Below are positions 3,860-8,038 of a DNA stretch of 8,038 nucleotides, piece after piece (position 1 is the first letter of the stretch; each line of letters opens with the position of its first letter). Source of the stretch: Oscillospiraceae bacterium (lineage in GTDB: Bacteria; Bacillota; Clostridia; Oscillospirales; Oscillospiraceae). The notes beneath the pieces were generated by a model. The model saw only the letters and a list, made by a program, of their open reading frames with translations. It searched no databases and was not told where the DNA came from. A program made the translations under genes and the position numbers. The stretch is taken from contig JAGCMI010000143.1 in NCBI GenBank assembly GCA_017646545.1, forward strand, positions 1 through 8,038, in the 5' to 3' direction.

Positions 3860-6736
3860 ATGAATGTCCATGCCCTGCAGGAGGACCCCGTCGGAGAATT
3901 GATAACGGCATTCCCCGTGCCAGCCGACGGAGGTATTGATTTGGACCATAATCATCATCGCAGAGCGAAAGTTTTCAAGGTGATTCGATCCGTATTGAAG
4001 GTGACCGCTGTGTCCCTCGGAACGATCATGCTCATTTTTCTCATTGGCGGATTTGTATTTGTCAACATTCTGGCATCCCACCTGCAGGAAAATATACTTC
4101 CGCTGGCGCAAGTAAATCTGGATAGTTATGAATTGGAAAAAACATCCTACCTCTATTATTTTGATAAAGAGGGGAATGTCCGGGTTTTACAGCAACTGCA
4201 TACTTCAACCGACCGACGCTGGGCTTCTTATGAGGAATTGCCCGAAGATCTGATCCATGCCGCCATCGCCATTGAGGATAAGCGCTTTTATGAGCATCAG
4301 GGCGTAGACTGGATCACCACAGCCAAAGCATCGCTGAACCTGTTGCTTGGTGGCAATGCCACCTTTGGCGGATCTACCCTGACACAGCAGCTGATCAAGA
4401 ATCTCTATATGACCACCGATGAAACGGCGGACGATGTCACCGTGCAGCGTAAAGTCGTTGAGATCTTCCGCGCCATTGCCTTTGAAAAGGTCTACGATAA
4501 AAAGGTGGTGCTGGAATGGTATATGAACTGCATTTACTTTGGCGACGGATGCAACGGTGTCAAAAGTGCGGCGGAGCATTATTTTGGCAAGCAGCTGCAG
4601 GATCTGACCACGGCCGAATGTGCCGCCCTCATTGGCATTACCAATAACCCTTCCTTATATAATCCCTACCGTACTGCGCTGGATAATTTCCGTGGCGAAC
4701 AGCTCAATGGCCGGCAGCGCAACCGCCGCCGGCAAGAGAGTGTGCTGGGCGCCATGTACGACCAGGGCTGGCTGACCGAAGAAGAATACCTTGCCGCCCT
4801 GGAGGAGGAAATGGTGTTCCAAAGCGGTGTGGATAAAGAAGAAGGGGATGAGTCCCGCCAGGTGTATTCCTGGTATGTGGATACTGTTTTGGAGGATGTG
4901 GCCAGAGCGTTGGCGCAGCAGGATGGAGTCAGCCAGTGGAATGATACCATCCGCAGCCACTATACAACGCTTATTAGCCGTGCCGGATATCATATCTATA
5001 CCCCCTATGATCCGCAAGCGCAACTGGCAGTTGACAATGTTTACACCGATCTGTCCCAAATTCCCACCACAAAAAGCAGCCAGCAGCTGCAGTCCGGCAT
5101 TGTGATTATCGATAATCGCTCCGGAGATGTGGTTGCCATGGCCGGTGGGGTGGGGGAAAAGAAGGATTTTGATGCCTATAACCGGGCGGATGTGCCGCTG
5201 CAAATCGGTTCCTCCATTAAACCATTGACCGTTTACGGTCCTGCCTTTGAACGGGGGCTCATCAGTCCCGCAACTGTGGTGGAGGACATGCCTCTGACTT
5301 TCCTCTCTGATGGCACACCCTTTCCAAGGAATGATAATAGAACTTATCATTATAAACGCACCGTATGGCGGGGCATCGTATCCTCTGTCAATGCGGTGGC
5401 GGTCAATACCCTCAGCCGTCTGGGGTTGCAATCTAGCTATGATTTTGCCCGGGAGGAATGGGGGATTACCACCCTGACCGATCATTTTCAAACCGCTTCC
5501 GGTGTTATGTCGGATATAGATTATGCCCCCCTTGCCATGGGTGCCCTGACCCAGGGTATGACCGTTCGCGAGGTGGCCAATGCCTATGCTACTTTTGCTA
5601 ATCAAGGTGTCTGGCGGCAGGGGAGAACCTTCCTTCTGGTGCTGGATGATGCAGGCAATGTAGTGCTGGATAACCAGCAGGAATCCCGGCGGATATTGAG
5701 CGAAAAGACCGTCAACTATATGAACTACTGCCTGGACAGCGCGGTTTCCGTTGGCACCGGTACTGCTGCAGATTTGGAGGCAGAACTGGGAATGGATGTG
5801 GCAGGCAAAACCGGCACCACTTCCGGAAACCGAGATCGATATTTTGCCGGATTTACCGGCTACTATACTGCAGCAGTCTGGTGCGGTTACGATCAACCGG
5901 AGCAGATTGTGCTGAGCGGAAACACCGCAAACCCTGCTGCAAGACTATGGAAAAAAGTGATGTTGCAGCTGCATAAAGGCCGCGCCACCATACCGCTGTA
6001 TACCACAGCTGGCATGGAGCAGGTGTCCATTTGCTTAGATTCCGGCAAATTGGCAACCGATAGTTGCTACCGTGATGTCCGCACTGCCGACGGGGTGAAC
6101 CGTGTGGAGCAGGTGTGGGTCTATAAAAAGGATAAACCCTCCGGTTACTGTGACAAGCATATTCGGGTGGATTACTGTGTGGAGGGGCATGGCGTTGCCA
6201 ATGAGTACTGCCATAAATTTGCGCAGATCGGCGCCCTGAAACTGGAAACCAAAGCCTTGCTCAAGACAAGTCAAAGTCAGATCAATGCTTTGCTTAAAGT
6301 GAAGGATAAGGGACTGGCTTCTGATTATCTGCGGAATGACTATATTTATTTAATTGATAAATATGGTGCGGCCACACCTTTCTATGGCATTACCGGAAAG
6401 ATTAATCAAGGTCTGCAATTGCCTTACGAAGTCTGCCGCATCCACACCGAGCAAAGTTGGCAGGATTATCAGGTGCCTCCGGAAACGACAGCGCCTATGG
6501 TTCCAACCCAACCCCCGACTACTGGTACAACGGAACCAACTCCGCCGCCCAGCACTGTGGAGCCGACCACACAACCGATGCCTACAGCGGAGACTACTGT
6601 GCCTCCTCCAACAACGGAGGCCACTACGCTTCCTCCAACAACGGAGAATACCGAGCCAATCCCAACACCAACGGCTGAACCTCAGCCGACTGAAACCGAA
6701 CCAAGCATAGATGAAGATATAGAAACAGTGAGGTAA
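3860..6736 (+). CDS. Class A penicillin-binding protein (transglycosylase-transpeptidase, PBP1A-like)
   Basis: Bifunctional peptidoglycan synthase of up to 958 residues, anchored by one span (about 47-70). The GT51 glycosyltransferase domain (about 115-315) has EDKRFYEHQGVD (139-150, catalytic Glu139), GGSTLTQQLIKN (170-181), RKVVE (197-201) and a motif-4 region near 214-243. The transpeptidase domain (about 410-700) has S451-S-I-K, S509-V-N and K650-T-G-T. All catalytic motifs are intact, so it should be active at the outer membrane face. Residues ~720-785 hold several Cys (725, 736, 764, 773, 784), and 872-949 form a Pro/Thr-rich tail ending in an acidic cap. The start is uncertain: ATG 3860 coincides with the predicted transcription start and has no ribosome binding site, whereas TTG 3941 has GGAGGT 6 nt upstream and gives 931 residues. 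The stop lies 5 nt before the methyltransferase ATG, whose ribosome binding site is inside this gene, implying an operon. Confidence 0.95.
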   Translation: MNVHALQEDPVGELITAFPVPADGGIDLDHNHHRRAKVFKVIRSVLKVTAVSLGTIMLIFLIGGFVFVNILASHLQENILPLAQVNLDSYELEKTSYLYYFDKEGNVRVLQQLHTSTDRRWASYEELPEDLIHAAIAIEDKRFYEHQGVDWITTAKASLNLLLGGNATFGGSTLTQQLIKNLYMTTDETADDVTVQRKVVEIFRAIAFEKVYDKKVVLEWYMNCIYFGDGCNGVKSAAEHYFGKQLQDLTTAECAALIGITNNPSLYNPYRTALDNFRGEQLNGRQRNRRRQESVLGAMYDQGWLTEEEYLAALEEEMVFQSGVDKEEGDESRQVYSWYVDTVLEDVARALAQQDGVSQWNDTIRSHYTTLISRAGYHIYTPYDPQAQLAVDNVYTDLSQIPTTKSSQQLQSGIVIIDNRSGDVVAMAGGVGEKKDFDAYNRADVPLQIGSSIKPLTVYGPAFERGLISPATVVEDMPLTFLSDGTPFPRNDNRTYHYKRTVWRGIVSSVNAVAVNTLSRLGLQSSYDFAREEWGITTLTDHFQTASGVMSDIDYAPLAMGALTQGMTVREVANAYATFANQGVWRQGRTFLLVLDDAGNVVLDNQQESRRILSEKTVNYMNYCLDSAVSVGTGTAADLEAELGMDVAGKTGTTSGNRDRYFAGFTGYYTAAVWCGYDQPEQIVLSGNTANPAARLWKKVMLQLHKGRATIPLYTTAGMEQVSICLDSGKLATDSCYRDVRTADGVNRVEQVWVYKKDKPSGYCDKHIRVDYCVEGHGVANEYCHKFAQIGALKLETKALLKTSQSQINALLKVKDKGLASDYLRNDYIYLIDKYGAATPFYGITGKINQGLQLPYEVCRIHTEQSWQDYQVPPETTAPMVPTQPPTTGTTEPTPPPSTVEPTTQPMPTAETTVPPPTTEATTLPPTTENTEPIPTPTAEPQPTETEPSIDEDIETVR
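3929..3943 (+). promoter_or_regulatory. Ribosome binding site and alternative TTG start of the PBP gene
   Basis: GGAGGT (3929-3934), 6 nt, then an in-frame TTG (3941-3943, codon 28 of the longest frame). This is a far better initiation site than ATG 3860 and leaves an 81-nt leader from the predicted transcription start. The resulting N-terminus, MDHNHHRRAKVFK then the membrane span, is a typical short basic cytoplasmic tail. Confidence 0.6.
6604..6646 (+). repeat. 27-nt-period direct repeat in the PBP Pro/Thr tail
   Basis: TCCTCCAACAACGGAG occurs at 6604-6619 and again at 6631-6646, exactly 27 nt (9 codons) apart and in frame, encoding two PPTTE units. It lies in the tail region and is the kind of repeat that can change copy number by slippage without breaking the frame. 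Confidence 0.85.
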
Positions 6737-6741
6737 ATTTT

Positions 6742-7602
6742 ATGTGGATTTCTGACGGATGGAAAGAATATGAGGTGCTTGACACCTCCAATGGTGAGCG
6801 TTTGGAGCGCTGGGGAAAGTATATTCTGGTGCGTCCCGATCCCCAGGTCATCTGGAATACCCCCCATATTGACCCCAACTGGAAAAAATACGATGCCCGC
6901 TATGTCCGCTCCAATACCGGCGGCGGACATTGGACGGATCATAACCTGCCGGAGCGTTGGCAGGTGCGGTATAAGGATTACTTGACTTTCAATGTCAAGC
7001 CGATGAATTTCAAGCACACCGGTGTTTTCCCGGAGCAGGCTGCTAACTGGGATTTCATTCGAGAGAAATGTGCCAATGCCGGCCGTCCCGTGCGTGTGCT
7101 GAATCTGTTCGCCTATTCCGGCGGTGCCACTTTGGCGGCCGCCGCCGGTGGCGCGGAGGTATTCCATGTGGATGCCTCCAAGGGCATGGTGGCTTGGGCA
7201 AAGGAAAATGCCCAGTCCTCCGGTCTTGCTGATCGCCCCATCCATTGGATCGTGGACGATTGCGCCAAGTTCATCCAGCGTGAGATCCGCCGTGGCCGCC
7301 GTTATGACGGCATCATCATGGATCCTCCCAGCTATGGCCGTGGCCCCAGCGGTGAGATCTGGAAAATGGAAACCAGCTTCTATCCCTTCCTGCTGGAAGT
7401 GGCCAAGCTGCTTTCCGATGATCCGCTGTTTGTGATCATCAATTCTTACACCACCGGTCTTGCGCCTTCTGCCGTGGGCTATGCTGCCGATACCGCATTC
7501 CCCGGTGGACATACTGCCGTGGGTGAGGTGGGCCTGCCGGTCAAATCCACCGGATATGTGCTGCCTTGCGGTGCGACCGGTCGTTGGACACCTGATAAAT
7601 AA
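6742..7602 (+). CDS. Class I SAM-dependent methyltransferase (RlmI/RlmK-like family)
   Basis: A 286-residue cytosolic protein. A 110-residue N-terminal part (WGKYILVRPDP, NFKHTGVFPEQ) precedes a Rossmann methyltransferase domain: motif I VLNLFAYSGGATLAAA (119-134), the acidic residue D144 that would contact the SAM ribose, KENAQSSGL (154-162), D172-D173, and the catalytic-type DPPSYGRGP (194-202). The DPPS tetrad and FAYSGG layout fit the Methyltrans_SAM/COG1092-like group, several members of which methylate cytosine or guanine in 23S rRNA; no PUA domain is present, so the substrate is uncertain. The ATG at 6742 has GTGAGGT about 8 nt upstream, located inside the end of the PBP gene, so translation is probably coupled. 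The next gene starts 48 nt downstream with no convincing terminator between, only a short T-less hairpin near 7609-7633. Confidence 0.9.
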   Translation: MWISDGWKEYEVLDTSNGERLERWGKYILVRPDPQVIWNTPHIDPNWKKYDARYVRSNTGGGHWTDHNLPERWQVRYKDYLTFNVKPMNFKHTGVFPEQAANWDFIREKCANAGRPVRVLNLFAYSGGATLAAAAGGAEVFHVDASKGMVAWAKENAQSSGLADRPIHWIVDDCAKFIQREIRRGRRYDGIIMDPPSYGRGPSGEIWKMETSFYPFLLEVAKLLSDDPLFVIINSYTTGLAPSAVGYAADTAFPGGHTAVGEVGLPVKSTGYVLPCGATGRWTPDK

Positions 7603-7650
7603 GTGTTTGCCCATCGCATTTTTCGATGCGGCCTTTAGGAGTGAAGTACA

Positions 7651-8038
7651 TTGAGTGAAGCAATTCGTGTTGAACACTTGAATTATGCCTATCCCGGTCT
7701 TGATAACGAGCCCGGTGTTGCGGTGTTTACAGATTTGAGTTTGACCATTGAAGAGGGGACTTTTGTCGCCATCCTTGGCAGCAACGGCTGCGGAAAATCC
7801 ACCTTGGCTAAGCATTTTAATTCAATTTTGCTGCCCTGCGGCGGTAAAGTGTATGTTTCCGGTTTGGATACCTCCGATGAGGAGCTGCTGATTCGTGTCC
7901 GCCGTAATGTGGGCATGGTGTTCCAGAATCCGGATAATCAGATCGTTGCCAATGTGGTAGAAGAGGATGTGGCCTTCGGCCCGGAAAATCTGGGCATTTC
8001 CAGCCCCGAGATCCGCAGAAGGGTGGAATCCGCCTTGA
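7651..8038 (+). CDS. ECF transporter ATPase (CbiO/EcfA-like), 5' part
   Basis: 129 residues are visible and the frame runs off the window edge. It starts LSEAIRVEHLNYAYPG, read from a TTG at 7651 that follows AGGAG (7637-7641) by 9 nt; no ATG or GTG fits better. Walker A is GSNGCGKST (43-51). The Q-loop region FQNPDNQIVANVVEEDVAFGPENLG (given by its ends: 91-115, Gln92) is the signature of the energy-coupling ATPases EcfA1/CbiO, with the NPDNQ motif. The signature LSGGQ, Walker B and the H-loop lie outside. It would supply ATP-driven energy to an ECF complex for vitamin or metal uptake, with ecfA2 and ecfT expected downstream. It most resembles EcfA1, but without the rest it could be EcfA2. 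It follows the methyltransferase gene on the same strand. Confidence 0.92.
   Translation, partial: MSEAIRVEHLNYAYPGLDNEPGVAVFTDLSLTIEEGTFVAILGSNGCGKSTLAKHFNSILLPCGGKVYVSGLDTSDEELLIRVRRNVGMVFQNPDNQIVANVVEEDVAFGPENLGISSPEIRRRVESAL

Noticed and set aside
4655..5896. Minus-strand open frame (413 codons) inside the PBP gene.
   Set aside because: Low-complexity, Gly/Ile/His-rich product with no domain. It is fully covered by the intact PBP catalytic domains on the + strand.
7609..7633. Hairpin between the methyltransferase and the ECF ATPase.
   Set aside because: Short stem (about 5 bp) with no following T run and a ribosome binding site right after it, so it is not a convincing terminator.
6682..7815. 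Minus-strand open frame (377 codons) across the methyltransferase and ATPase starts.
   Set aside because: It overlaps three well-supported + strand genes, has no ribosome binding site of note and no recognisable domain.

Overview
The window looks like chromosomal DNA from a Gram-positive, probably spore-forming Clostridia member, most likely of the Oscillospiraceae/Ruminococcaceae type. The reasons are the gene families (YqgF/RuvX, a DUF1292 protein, a membrane-anchored PrsA-like foldase, a class A penicillin-binding protein with a Pro/Thr-rich tail, an ECF-type ATPase), strong AGGAGG-like ribosome binding sites, several TTG starts and intermediate GC. The taxon is an inference from gene content only.

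Layout. Positions 1-267 hold the 3' end of ruvX on the + strand. It converges with a minus-strand block covering 269-3709. Read in the minus direction (right to left), that block contains: a small exported protein resembling the C-terminal domain of BofC (3709-3476); a DUF1292/YrzB-like acidic protein (3400-3113) with its own sigma-A-type promoter and terminator; an untranslated stretch of about 180 nt ending in a perfect terminator hairpin, which I call a candidate structured ncRNA (6S RNA is the leading but unproven guess); a PrsA/parvulin-type foldase (2686-1040) behind a near-consensus promoter; its terminator; and two overlapping half-size TSUP (TauE/SafE) membrane proteins (987-634 and 640-269).

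From 3860 the + strand carries a tight set: a class A penicillin-binding protein (3860-6736; the true start may be the TTG at 3941), a class I SAM-dependent methyltransferase starting 5 nt after it (6742-7602), and the 5' part of an ECF transporter ATPase (7651 to the window end). An extended -10 element lies just upstream of the PBP gene, in the divergent intergenic region shared with the BofC-like gene.

Functionally the window mixes envelope biogenesis (PBP, PrsA-like foldase), housekeeping (RuvX, DUF1292), small-molecule transport (TSUP halves, ECF ATPase) and one possible sporulation-linked gene. I see no CRISPR array, insertion sequence, phage gene or tRNA. The least explained pieces are the structured intergenic RNA, the terminator that contains the ribosome binding site of the next gene, and a tandem, partly degenerate duplication of the parvulin domain in the foldase.
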